Assembly (NCBI GenBank): GCA_963819475.1
Contig: CAWFWE010000002.1
Location: 372,001 to 436,000 of the forward strand
Direction: 5' to 3'
DNA length: 64,000 nt
DNA from: DASUAS01 sp963819475
GTDB taxonomy: Bacteria > Actinomycetota > Acidimicrobiia > IMCC26256 > DASPTH01
A program made the translations under genes and the position numbers. Shown here piece by piece: positions 49,984 to 58,667 of this stretch; within the stretch, counting starts at the first letter, position 1, and each line of letters opens with the position of its first letter. Below the pieces are notes generated by a model. The model saw only the letters and a list, made by a program, of their open reading frames with translations, did no database searches and was not told where the DNA came from.

Positions 49984-50604
49984 TTACCGCTCCCGGACGG
50001 TGTAGGTCAGGTGCGTCACCCTTGGGGAGGGCTCCGCGCGGACCGGCTCCAGGGCCACGCGGCCCGCGTCCACGCCCTCGAACAGGCGGATTCCGGAGCC
50101 GAACAGCACGGGTGAGAGCGCGATCGAGAACTCGTCGATCAGGCCCGCGTTCACGTACTCCAGGATCGTTGCGCCGCCGCCCGCGATGCGGACGTCTCGG
50201 TCGCCGGCGGCCTCGCGGGCCTGGTCGAGCGCGGGCTCGATGCCGTCGTTGACGAAGTGGAAGGTGGTCCCACCCGGCCGCTCCCAGGGGTCGCGCTTCT
50301 CGTGCGTCACGACGAAGACCGGCGTGTGGAACGGCGCCTCCTCCGGCCACGCCTGCTCGCCGGCTTCGAACATGCGCTTGCCCATCACGCTCGCGCCGGT
50401 GCGCTCGAACGTCTCCCGCGCGATGTCGTTGTCGCGCCCTTCCTCGCCGCCCTCGCCGAGCTTCAGGTTCTCCCGGGTGAACCGCAGCGGGAACAGCCAT
50501 TGCTGCAGTTCCATCCACTGCTGCCCCATCAAGTCCTCGAGGGATCCGGGCGCGATGAAACCGTCCAGCGACATCGACACGCTGAAGAACACCTTCCCGG
50601 CCAT
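49984..50604 (-). CDS. Dihydrofolate-reductase-like protein (RibD-C family), copy 7
   Basis: A 206-residue member: KVFFSVSMSLDGFIAPGSL, GASVMGKRMFEAGEQAWPE, TPVFVVTHEKRDPWERPGG, cofactor loop RDVRIAGGGATILEYVNAGLID and IALSPVLFGSGIRLFEGVD. Its ATG overlaps the stop of the SRPBCC gene by one base (TGATG), giving an ArsR - SRPBCC - DHFR-like operon. This trio is common in actinobacteria; its job is not established. Confidence 0.9.
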   Translation of the reverse strand: MAGKVFFSVSMSLDGFIAPGSLEDLMGQQWMELQQWLFPLRFTRENLKLGEGGEEGRDNDIARETFERTGASVMGKRMFEAGEQAWPEEAPFHTPVFVVTHEKRDPWERPGGTTFHFVNDGIEPALDQAREAAGDRDVRIAGGGATILEYVNAGLIDEFSIALSPVLFGSGIRLFEGVDAGRVALEPVRAEPSPRVTHLTYTVRER

Positions 50605-51110
50605 CAGCCCTCCACTCCCTTCCGAACGATCTCGGTGACGTAGGCGGCCAGGTTGCTCAGGGTCTGCTGGCCGCCCTCGATCGCGTGGTACTTCTCGACC
50701 GCCTCGTCGCGCAGCTCTTTGGTGGGGAACACCGTGCGCATCTCGATCCGGGTCGCCGCGCCGTCGGGCGCAAACGTGAGGACCGACTCGAAGGCGTTCG
50801 GGTCGCCGCGGGACTCACCGTGGAGCAGCGCGATCCGCTCCGGCGGGGCGATCTCGGTCCAGGAGATCCACTCCTGGTAGTCCGTCCCGTCCGGTCCGTG
50901 CATCACGAACTCCCACTCCCCGCCGACGCGGAACTCGAACGCCCGCGTGGTGGTGGTGAACCCCTCCGGACCCCACCACCGCGACAGGTGCCGCACCTCG
51001 GTGAACGCCTCGAACACCAGCTCCCGTGGGGCACTGATGACCCGGGAGATCACGATCTCGCGGTCGGCCGTCGCTGACTGCGCCGGCGCGTCCCGTCCTG
51101 TCGCTGCCAT
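50604..51110 (-). CDS. SRPBCC/AHSA1-domain protein
   Basis: A 168-residue START-like (SRPBCC) protein of the AHSA1 type: REIVISRVISAPRELVFEAF, HLSRWWGPEGFTTTTRAFEF, GGEWEFVMHGPDGTDYQ and ATRIEMRTVFPTKELRDEAV are standard. It follows the ArsR gene by three bases and overlaps the DHFR-like gene, so the three form one transcription unit. Likely a hydrophobic-ligand-binding protein. Confidence 0.88.
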   Translation of the reverse strand: MAATGRDAPAQSATADREIVISRVISAPRELVFEAFTEVRHLSRWWGPEGFTTTTRAFEFRVGGEWEFVMHGPDGTDYQEWISWTEIAPPERIALLHGESRGDPNAFESVLTFAPDGAATRIEMRTVFPTKELRDEAVEKYHAIEGGQQTLSNLAAYVTEIVRKGVEG

Positions 51111-51113
51111 CGG

Positions 51114-51467
51114 TCACTCCTCCTGCCTTGCCTGCTTGAGGTCCTGCACGTACTCGTCCAGCCGGTCGAAGCTCTCGTTCCAGAACCGCTCGAACCCGCC
51201 GGTCCACTCGTGGACCGGTCGCAGCCCGCGGGCGTCAACGCCGTACAGGCGCTGCTTGCCCGCCTTGCGGTCCCGTACCAGCCCGACCTCCCGGAGCACC
51301 CGCAGGTGTTTGGACGCCCCCGGCTGGGTCATCCCCAGCACCTGGGCCAACTCGGTCACCGGCCGCTCACCCGCCCGCAGCAGCACCAGGATCTCCCGGC
51401 GCTGCGGCTCGGCGATCGCGTTGAAGACGTCTGACGTCGTCGCTGCTCGTGCCACGGGCGCCATCAT
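51114..51467 (-). CDS. ArsR-family transcriptional regulator
   Basis: A 117-residue winged-helix ArsR-type repressor: DVFNAIAEPQRREILVLLRAG, RPVTELAQVLGMTQPGASKHL and LVRDRKAGKQRLYGVDARGL. No metal-binding Cys pair is seen, as in the SRPBCC-linked ArsR subgroup. ATG 51467 or 51464 starts; the region just upstream (TATACCGATATCAG) contains the palindrome GATATC as a possible operator. Heads the ArsR-SRPBCC-DHFR-like operon and probably autoregulates it. Confidence 0.9.
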   Translation of the reverse strand: MMAPVARAATTSDVFNAIAEPQRREILVLLRAGERPVTELAQVLGMTQPGASKHLRVLREVGLVRDRKAGKQRLYGVDARGLRPVHEWTGGFERFWNESFDRLDEYVQDLKQARQEE

Positions 51468-51629
51468 ATACCGATATCAGCATGCGTCAACCGGAGGAAT
51501 CAGGCGGGTCTTTTCAGATGACGATCGTGACCCTTGTCAGCGGCTGCGCGCAGATCTGATGTGATGAAGGAGCGGGGGGTCTGGTGAGCGAGGAGCGCGA
51601 GGCCACGGTCGCCGCGTACAGCGATCGGC

Positions 51630-52407
51630 TCACTGGGCTGCGGGCACGGGGGCGCGGCGGCGATAGACGCTCAGCGCGAGCGTGTAGGAGATGATCAGGA
51701 TGCCGACGACCCACGCCAGTGCGGCCCAGATGTCGTGGCCGGGGGTGCCGTCGGTCAGCAGCGAGCGCATGGTGTCGATGATCGGTGTCATCGGCTGGTG
51801 CTCGGCGAAGCCTCTCAGCCATGGCTTCATTGAGTCGGTCGGGACGAACGAGGGGCTGATGAAGATCAGTAGCAGCAGGATGTAGCTGAATGCACCGGCA
51901 CCTTCGACGGTCTTTGCCAGCAGTCCGAAGAACATGGCGAGCCAGGTGGTCGCCAGGATGAGGAGCGCCAGCAGGCCGACGAACCAGAGCCAGGCGGCTG
52001 GGTCCGAGGTCGGGCGGAAGCCGACGAGGAACGCCACCAGGATCACCAGGGCGCAGGAGAAGAGATTCGACAGCGTCGACGACAGGGCCTGCCCGCTGAG
52101 GACCGACGAGGGCGCGACCGGCATGGTCCGGAAGCGGCTGATGATGCCCTCGTGGAGGTCCGTGCTGAGGCGCACCGCGGCGTAGGCGATGCCGCTCAAT
52201 CACTGTCAGGATGACCACCCCGGGGGTGATGAAGTCGACGTAGTCGATCGAGCCGGTCTGTGTTCCGAGCGCGCCACCGAACACGTAGACGAACAGGAGC
52301 AACAAGGCGATCGGCATCAAGAGGACCGTGATGATCGTGTCGGGGCTGCGCGTCGTGTGACGGAGGCTCCGTCTCGCCATGGTCCAGGTGTCAGTGAGCG
52401 TCCGCAT
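51630..52407 (-). pseudogene. Frameshifted DrrB-type ABC-2 permease
   Basis: The first part (52407 down to about 52200) encodes MRTLTDTWTMARRSL, TIITVLLMPIALLLLFVYVFG and DYVDFITPGVVILTV; near 52200 an extra base shifts the frame, and the remainder (SGIAYAAVRLSTDLHEGII, ALVILVAFLVGF, FISPSFVPTDSMKPWLRGFA) continues in another frame to 51630. Together they form a full-length ABC-2 permease of the daunorubicin-exporter type with six membrane segments. It overlaps the ATPase gene by 17 bases. Mutation or sequencing error. Confidence 0.75.
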
Positions 52408-53230
52408 ATCGCTCCTCCTTCTCTTCGTCCTTCTTGTCGTCGAGGATCTTGAAGAACACGTCGTCGAGGGTCGGGGGTTGCGTGGAGAACTCGGTCGGTT
52501 CGATCCCGCTGTTCCGGAGCAGGATGAACATGTCGACGATCTCGCCCACCGAATCGTTGGTGGGGACGACGAGCTTCGAATCGGCCCGACGGACTTCGTG
52601 CTCCTCGCCGAGCACGCGCTGCGCCGTCGACAGCTGCTGCTCGTCGCCGAATTCCAGCTCGACGAGCCCAGTCGGCATGGTGGCCTTCAGCTCGTCGGCT
52701 GTGCCGCGGGCCACGATCCGGCCGTGGTGGAGGATGGCGATCTCGTCCGCGAGACGGTCGGCCTCGTCCAGGTACTGCGTCGTCAGAAACACCGTGGTTC
52801 CGCGCTCGACCAGTTCGCGGATCGTCCGCCACATGTCGATCCGGCTCTGGGGGTCGAGCCCCGTCGTCGGCTCGTCGAAGAAGACGACGGGCGCGTCGCC
52901 CACCAGGCTCATGGCGATGTCGAGCCGGCGCCGCATCCCGCCCGAGAAGGTCAGCAAGCGTCGGTCGGCGGCCTCGTCGAGACCGAACCGGTCCAACAGA
53001 TGCGCTGCGGTCTGTCCCGGGTCGACGACGTGGCGCAGCTCGCCCATGAGGACGAGGTTCTCCCGGGCGGTGAGCACGTGGTCCACCGCGGCGAACTGCC
53101 CGGTCAAGCTGATCTGCTCGCGGACCTTGGAAGGTTGCTCCGCCACGTCGAAGCCGTCCACGCTCGCCGTCCCGCCGTCGCCGTTGATGAGCGTGGTCAG
53201 GATGTTGATCGTGGTCGTCTTGCCCGACCC
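52391..53230 (-). pseudogene. N-terminally truncated DrrA-type ABC transporter ATPase
   Basis: The frame contains GSGKTTTINILTTLINGDGG, QISLTGQFAAVDHVLTAREN, the ABC signature LLTFSGGMRRRLDIAMSL, Walker B VVFFDEPTTGLDPQSR and the DrrA-type C-terminal domain ending KDEEKEERYADAH. Everything before the GSGK of Walker A (about 40 residues) is missing; the reading upstream is the 3' end of the Fic gene. The break lies near 53230. The exporter is therefore non-functional unless a cryptic start is used, and even then half of the P-loop is absent. Confidence 0.8.
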
Positions 53231-53235
53231 TCGAG

Positions 53236-54222
53236 TCAGATGCGACGCCACGTGGCGTTGCGACCCGTACCGTCGTTCGTGATGCGGCGTGCGTTCTTCA
53301 GAGCACTGAGAACGAGTCGGATCGTGTTGTCGGACACACCCGGAACGGCGCGGCGGACATCCGCGATTGCGAATGTTGCCGGCGCGTGCAAGAGAACGAA
53401 ATCGCGGACACGATCCTGTTTCGTCCCGCCGGTGGTACCAGCCGCGACTCGTGCCGTGAACCTTTCGTAGGCTTCGTTGAGCCGGTTGAGGAAGTACGTT
53501 GCCCAGGGCCACACATCGTGGTGGCCGTCGTCGAACCAGCCATCGGTCGACGCGGCGAGCGCGTCGTAGTAGTCGTCCTTCGTGTCGTAGAACAGCTGCT
53601 CGATGCTCACGTACCGGCCGACGCCATAGCCGGTCCGCGTGAGCAAGTACGTCGTGACCAACCGCGCAACGCGCCCATTGCCGTCGGTGAACGGGTGGAT
53701 ACAGAGGAGATCGAGAATGCACGCCGCCGTGACCAGAAGCGGGTGGTGCGTGCCGCGGTCGAGCGAGTCCCGAGTGCGAGCGATGAGTTCCTCCGTGAAG
53801 AACCGGGTCTCCCGCGCAGACACGGGCTCGAATCGCACGGCGGTGCTGCCATCCGAGTTGCGGTCGACGACGAGGTTGTCCTCGGTCTTGAAGGAACCCC
53901 CGCGCCCGTCTGTGAAGGACAAGAGCAGTCGGTGCAGGTGCAGTATCAGCCCGACCGTGAATGCGCCTGGCCTCTCCTGGTTCAGGTAGTCGAGCGCCGC
54001 GCGGTAGCCGGCGAACTCTTTCTCGCTCCGGTTTCGGAACCGATTCGCCTCGCCAGACGCGAGCCTCGGGATACGAGCCTTCTCGACCACGATCCCTTCG
54101 ATGGCGCTCGAGGCGGTGATCGACTCGATGCGAGCTTCGGCCCGAAGCGCGTCGAGCAACTGGGGCAGCTGGTCGACGTACTGCGCCTCAGCCCCAGCAG
54201 CGCGGTCGATCCGCTGGAGCAT
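53236..54222 (-). CDS. Fic-domain protein (AMPylase family)
   Basis: A 328-residue Fic protein. The active-site motif is HPFTDGNGRVARLV, and the flap and N-terminal parts are present. The inhibitory helix motif S/T-x-x-x-E-G/N is seen near the N-terminus as SSAIEGIVVEKARI, so it is a class II Fic with built-in autoinhibition. A C-terminal winged-helix-like region (RDFVLLHAPATFAIADVRRA) follows. Such proteins transfer AMP or other nucleotides onto target proteins. The stop lies 5-8 bp from the truncated ABC ATPase, so the gene was inserted or joined there. Confidence 0.9.
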   Translation of the reverse strand: MLQRIDRAAGAEAQYVDQLPQLLDALRAEARIESITASSAIEGIVVEKARIPRLASGEANRFRNRSEKEFAGYRAALDYLNQERPGAFTVGLILHLHRLLLSFTDGRGGSFKTEDNLVVDRNSDGSTAVRFEPVSARETRFFTEELIARTRDSLDRGTHHPLLVTAACILDLLCIHPFTDGNGRVARLVTTYLLTRTGYGVGRYVSIEQLFYDTKDDYYDALAASTDGWFDDGHHDVWPWATYFLNRLNEAYERFTARVAAGTTGGTKQDRVRDFVLLHAPATFAIADVRRAVPGVSDNTIRLVLSALKNARRITNDGTGRNATWRRI

Positions 54223-54265
54223 CCGGACGATGTCGCCCGGCGAGCGTGAGTTGTCGTTGGAAGCT

Positions 54266-54321
54266 CCTCATAGAACCCCACAAACCCTACCAACCCCGGC
54301 AACGATTGGAGGTTTATGAGG
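54266..54321. repeat. Inverted repeat upstream of the Fic gene
   Basis: CCTCATAGAACC (54266-54277) and GGTTTATGAGG (54311-54321) are complementary over 11 bp with one unpaired base, separated by 33 nt containing CAAACCCTACCAACCCC. The element is 44 bp upstream of the Fic start and could be its operator or the scar of the event that placed the gene here. Confidence 0.45.
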
Positions 54322-54450
54322 TTTTCCTGGTGGACGCTGCAACATCGGAGGTGACCGCACCTCCGGGCAAGTATCGAACGCCTGTTCGATGTCTCCATAT
54401 CCACCTGGTCATTGCGACATCGGACTTGGCTGCGGCCAGGAGGTGTTCGG

Positions 54451-54555
54451 ATGCCAGGGAGACGGTTGTCCTTTGACGAGCGTTTCGAGATCGGCAGGGG
54501 TTTGCACAACGGGTGGTCGTTGCGCTGCATCGCGGCAGGACTGCAGCTGCGGTAG
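54451..54555 (+). pseudogene. IS30-type transposase N-terminal fragment
   Basis: ATG 54451 gives MPGRRLSFDERFEIGRGLHN, then GWSLRCIAAGLQLR and a TAG. This matches the N-terminal HTH of IS30-family transposases (LSxEERxxIxxGLxxGxSxRxIAxxLGR). After the stop the expected SPSTVSRE motif seems to survive in another frame (NAPSRIS). A short dead fragment; the rest of the 492-bp interval 54223-54714 holds no gene. Confidence 0.5.
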
Positions 54556-54714
54556 GAATGCCCCATCTCGTATAAGTGCCGTACTGTGACACGCGCGATT
54601 GGCACGACGCCCTGCCAAGAGGACCGCTCCCGGAACGCGGGCGAGCGTCCTCGAACCGACGTGTGGGGCGATCGTGTCTCCGAGGCCGCGACACGAGTCG
54701 GTGCAGCGCACGGC

Positions 54715-56112
54715 TCATTGCACCGGGGTGCTGGGCTGGATGTTCTTGTTGTTGTGGAACACGTTCTCGGGGTCGTACTTCGCCTTCACCTCGGCGAGCC
54801 GCCGGTAGGTGTCGTCGCCGTAGGCCTCGCGGACGCGGCTCGTGTCGTCGTCGGAGTCGAGGAAGTTCACGTAGACGCCGACACGGTGGGGTTGGAGAGC
54901 GGCGAGGAATGCTCGTGCCCACGCGGTCTCTGCCGCCCCGACGATGTCGTCCTGCTCGGGGAGCCATGCGGCGTCGATGATGATGTTGTGCTCCACGTCG
55001 CGGCTGGGGTAGGCGGTGGCGTCCCGGGGGACGCGGGCAACTGCGCCACCCATGTGGAACATCGCCGCGTACGACCTCGGCGATGTTGCGTCGTAGGCGT
55101 GCGCGGCGACGATGTCGATGACCTTGTCGGACAGGTCGGTGAGGTTCGTGGCCTTCCAGTAGTAGTGCCAGCCATGGGGGACGGTGTCGTCGAGGCCGCG
55201 TTGATGGTCGACGTACAGGGAGGGTCCAACCAGATCCACGAGCGGCGTCCCGAACTCGCGGAGCGCACGGACGGCACGCGCACCGTCTTCGACCGGTCCG
55301 GCGTAGCAGCTACCGACGGCGATTGCCGGCCGGAAGTGCAACTCCTCGCTGACAAGTGGCAGCGGCGGGATCGTGCCGAGCCGGACGACGTTGCCGAGCT
55401 CGTCAGGCGCGTCGGTGACGAACTCACAGTAGAAGCGCAGGACGTCGGTCGTGTCCTCGGCCGCCCAGAACACCGGTCCGGCCATGACGGTGGGCCCGAC
55501 CGGGTGCAGCGCGAACCGGAACGAGCTGACGATGCCGAAGTTTCCACCGCCGCCTCGCAGCGCCCAGAACAGGTCTGGGTGATGGCCGACCGACGCCCGA
55601 ATGATGTTGCCCTCGGCGGTAACCACCTCGACCTCCACGAGGTTGTCGACGGTGAGACCGTGCTTGCGCATGAGCCAGCCGATGCCGCCGCCCAGGCTGA
55701 GGCCGCCGACGCCGGTGTGGCCCACGATGCCGCCGGTGGTTGCGAGACCGTGCGCCTGTGTCGCGTGGTCGACATCGCCCCACAAGGCCCCGCCCTGGAC
55801 GACGGCCGTGCGCTCGACGGGATCAGCCGTGACGGCGCGCATCGCGGAGAGGTCGATGACGATCCCATCGTCGCACACCGCGGTCCCGGACACATTGTGA
55901 CCCCCGCCTCGTACGGTGATCTCGAGGTCGCGGTCGCGGGCGAAGCGCACCGCTGCGGCCACGTCGGCGGTGCCGCTGCATCGGGCGATCAGGCGAGGTC
56001 GTCGGTCGACGGTGCCGTTCCACACGGCGCGTGCGTCGTCGTAGTCGTGGTGGTCGGGGACGATCACGTCGCCCCGGAACCCAGGAATCTGCACTGCGGT
56101 TCGTGCTGACAT
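54715..56112 (-). CDS. FAD-linked oxidoreductase (BBE-like, VAO family)
   Basis: A 465-residue flavoenzyme: PCMH-type FAD domain with VRGGGHNVSGTAVCDDGIVIDL, where the His may be covalently flavinylated, GHTGVGGLSLGGGIGWLMRK without the second linkage Cys, a substrate domain, and the berberine-bridge C-terminus GVYVNFLDSDD with YDPENVFHNNKNI. ATG 56112 has GAGGAGG upstream. Divergent from the HxlR regulator at 56238, its likely controller. Typically oxidises sugars or secondary metabolites. Confidence 0.9.
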   Translation of the reverse strand: MSARTAVQIPGFRGDVIVPDHHDYDDARAVWNGTVDRRPRLIARCSGTADVAAAVRFARDRDLEITVRGGGHNVSGTAVCDDGIVIDLSAMRAVTADPVERTAVVQGGALWGDVDHATQAHGLATTGGIVGHTGVGGLSLGGGIGWLMRKHGLTVDNLVEVEVVTAEGNIIRASVGHHPDLFWALRGGGGNFGIVSSFRFALHPVGPTVMAGPVFWAAEDTTDVLRFYCEFVTDAPDELGNVVRLGTIPPLPLVSEELHFRPAIAVGSCYAGPVEDGARAVRALREFGTPLVDLVGPSLYVDHQRGLDDTVPHGWHYYWKATNLTDLSDKVIDIVAAHAYDATSPRSYAAMFHMGGAVARVPRDATAYPSRDVEHNIIIDAAWLPEQDDIVGAAETAWARAFLAALQPHRVGVYVNFLDSDDDTSRVREAYGDDTYRRLAEVKAKYDPENVFHNNKNIQPSTPVQ

Positions 56113-56237
56113 CGTGCCTCCTCTGGTCGATGGGCTCATCGCAACATCGACGTGCACCGAGGAGAAGTCAGCGATCTGGACTTCGAAGTACGGAATCTGG
56201 ACTTCACGTCGGTCGGCTGGCGCGGGACACTGGGCAC

Positions 56238-56930
56238 ATGAGGACCTACGGCCAGTACTGCCCGATCGCCCGTGGCTCGGAGATCTTCGCTGAGCGTTGG
56301 ACGCCGTTGATCATCCGCAACCTGTATCTGGGCTGTGAGACCTTCGGCGAGATCCTCGAGGGTGCGCCCGGACTGTCCCGCACGCTGCTCGCGCAGCGGC
56401 TCACGCAGCTCGAGCGCTTCGGCATCGTCGAGTCAGCACCGAAAGCTCAAGGGCGCGGTCACCGCTACCAGCTCACGAGTTCGGGCCACGATCTGTTCAA
56501 GGTCTGCCGGACCCTCGGCGAGTGGGGAGCCCGGTGGCTCGAGATCGCCCCCGAGAACCTCGATCCATTCGTGGCGCTGTGGTCGATGTGCAATGCGCTC
56601 CGCCGTGACCGACTCCCGGACCGGCGCGTGGTCGTCCGGCTGGACTTCACCGGCTTCCGGGCCCACGAGCGTTACTGGCTGCTGCTCGAGCACCGCGAGG
56701 CCGAGATCTGCAAGACGTATCCCGGTCTGGACGAAGACCTCTACATCACCGCCGACGCCGAAGCGTTCGTGAAATGGCACGCCGGGCAGCTCTCCTGGGC
56801 CGACGCAACCTGCGACTCCCGGATCCAGCTCCACGGCCCGTCATGGCTCGTACGGGCCTTCCCGACCTGGAACGGCCGCAGCATGTTCGCCCACATCAAG
56901 CCCGACGCCGCCGCGGTCACCGCCAACTGA
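56238..56930 (+). CDS. HxlR-family transcriptional regulator
   Basis: A 230-residue regulator whose first 100 residues are an HxlR winged helix: YCPIARGSEIFAERWTPLII, LYLGCETFGEILEGAPGLS, LLAQRLTQLERFGIVES and HRYQLTSSGHDLFKVC. A C-terminal extension of about 110 residues (YWLLLEHREAEIC, LYITADAEAFVKWHAGQLS) resembles the SCP2-like domain found in some HxlR proteins. ATG 56238 lies six bases after GACACT, a weak -10. Divergent from the flavoenzyme at 54715. Confidence 0.88.
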   Translation: MRTYGQYCPIARGSEIFAERWTPLIIRNLYLGCETFGEILEGAPGLSRTLLAQRLTQLERFGIVESAPKAQGRGHRYQLTSSGHDLFKVCRTLGEWGARWLEIAPENLDPFVALWSMCNALRRDRLPDRRVVVRLDFTGFRAHERYWLLLEHREAEICKTYPGLDEDLYITADAEAFVKWHAGQLSWADATCDSRIQLHGPSWLVRAFPTWNGRSMFAHIKPDAAAVTAN

Positions 56931-57228
56931 CGCAACGCCCGCCGCCGAGCCACTCCTCGTGGCGCGACCTGAGGCACACGAGCGACACAATCACAAGGTC
57001 CGGTCTTTCCTCGAGACGCACCGAGATTGAAAGTCACCCAGCCGACGCGCGTCACGACGCTCCACTCGACGATTGTCTCCCCCGGGCGCCTCGGCAAGCT
57101 GCCGGAGCAAGTGTGCCTGCTCGGCGCGGCACCATCTCGTGACTCGCCGCCGGTGGCGGCGATCGCAGTGAGCACGGATGACCCACTTCGCGGACCGCAC
57201 CGTCCACATCACCGACGGAGTCCTCGAC

Positions 57229-58656
57229 GGGACTGTCGGGAACTTTGTGTAAGTGGCGTGATCTGAGGGTCCGCGACCGGGCGTCGTGGGCCGAGGAGGA
57301 TCATGTCCATGAGTACCGAGAGTTCTTTTGACGACGTGTCTGTGGTTCCGGTGGCGCCTAGCGTCCCGTTGGTGGCGGGCGACGAGCCGGCGATGCGTGA
57401 GTGGGCCGAAGAGCTCGTAGCGCGTGCACGCGCCGAGGGCGTCGAGCTGACCGGCGACGACGGGCTGTTGACCGCGATGATCCGCCAGGTGTTGCAGACC
57501 GGCTTGGAGGTCGAGCTCACCGATCATCTCGGTTACGAGCCACATGACCCGGCTGGACGCGGCAGCGGCAACAGCCGGAATGGGACCTCCCCCAAGACGG
57601 TCACGACCGATGTCGGTGAGGTCGAGTTGGCGGTCCCGCGGGACCGGAACGGCACGTTCGAGCCGCAGACCGTCCCCAAGCATCAACGACGCCTTGATGG
57701 TCTCACCGGCAATGTGATCTCGCTGTATGCCAAGGGCATGACGACCGGCGACATCCAGGCGTACCTGTTCGAGATCTACGGCACCGAGATCTCGAGAGAG
57801 ACGATCTCGAAGATCACCGACCAGATCGTCGAGGACATGGCGGCATGGCAGCGCCGGCCACTCGAGCGTTTGTATCCGGTGTTGTTGATCGACGCGATCA
57901 TCATCAAGGTTCGGGATTCCCAGGTTGCGAACCGGCCTGTCTATGTCGTGATCGGCGTGAACATGGACGGCGAACGCGACGTGTTGGGCTTGTGGCTCGG
58001 TCCTTCGGGTGGTGAGGGAGCCAAGCAGTGGATGACGATGCTCACCGAACTCCGCAACCGTGGTGTGGTGGACGCGTTGATCGTGTGCTGCGACGGTCTG
58101 AAGGGGTTGCCGGACGCGATCCGCGCGACATGGCCTGAAGCGACGGTGCAAACCTGTGTCGTGCACCTGGTGCGTAACAGTTTGCGTTACGCGTCGAAGA
58201 AGCACTGGGGTCAGATCACCCGCGAACTGCGAGAGATCTACACCGCCCCGACCGTCGCCGCCGCGGAGGTCCGCTTCGGCGAGTTCGCCGAGACCTGGCG
58301 CGAGATCTATCCAGCGATGATCAACTCCTGGGAGAACAACTGGGCCGAGTTCGTACCGTTCCTCGAGTTCCCGACCGAGCTGCGCAAGATCGTGTACACG
58401 ACGAACGCGATCGAGAGCCTCAACGCAAGGTTCCGACGGGCGGTCCGGCACCGAGGGCACTTCCCCAACGAGCAAGCTGCCCTGAAGGTCCTCTACCTCG
58501 TCGCCAACCAGCAACGGCCGAACCGGACGAACCTGATCGGCAAGACCAACGGCTGGAAACACATCCTGAACGCCCTCACCGTCCACTACGGCGACCGGAT
58601 CGCCGCCAACCACCAATGACCATCACGACCGCTTACACAAAAAATCCGACAGTCCC
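57229..58656 (+). mobile_element. IS256-family insertion sequence, copy B, with 8-bp target duplication
   Basis: A 1.43-kb element. The terminal inverted repeats begin GGGACTGTCGG at 57229 and at 58656 (reverse complement) and share TTTGTGTAAG further in. The element is flanked by the perfect direct repeat TCCTCGAC (57221-57228 and 58657-58664), the 8-bp target duplication typical of IS256. The intact duplication and intact transposase suggest a recent insertion. Confidence 0.9.
57303..58619 (+). CDS. IS256-family (mutator-type) transposase
   Basis: A 438-residue mutator-family transposase: LTGDDGLLTAMIRQVLQTGL, HLGYEPHDPAGRGSGNSRNG, VPRDRNGTFEPQ, catalytic Asp in VLLIDAIIIKVRD, second Asp in LIVCCDGLKGLPDA, C-x2-H in VQTCVVHLVRNS and the Glu in YTTNAIESLNARFR. 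GAGGAGG precedes ATG 57303. Only distantly related to the IS256-type transposase at 39513. Complete and probably active. Confidence 0.95.
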   Translation: MSMSTESSFDDVSVVPVAPSVPLVAGDEPAMREWAEELVARARAEGVELTGDDGLLTAMIRQVLQTGLEVELTDHLGYEPHDPAGRGSGNSRNGTSPKTVTTDVGEVELAVPRDRNGTFEPQTVPKHQRRLDGLTGNVISLYAKGMTTGDIQAYLFEIYGTEISRETISKITDQIVEDMAAWQRRPLERLYPVLLIDAIIIKVRDSQVANRPVYVVIGVNMDGERDVLGLWLGPSGGEGAKQWMTMLTELRNRGVVDALIVCCDGLKGLPDAIRATWPEATVQTCVVHLVRNSLRYASKKHWGQITRELREIYTAPTVAAAEVRFGEFAETWREIYPAMINSWENNWAEFVPFLEFPTELRKIVYTTNAIESLNARFRRAVRHRGHFPNEQAALKVLYLVANQQRPNRTNLIGKTNGWKHILNALTVHYGDRIAANHQ

Positions 58657-58667
58657 TCCTCGACGCC

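Noticed and set aside
56991..58616. 541-residue minus-strand frame opposite the IS256 transposase
   Set aside because: Antisense shadow of an unmistakable transposase; no motifs.
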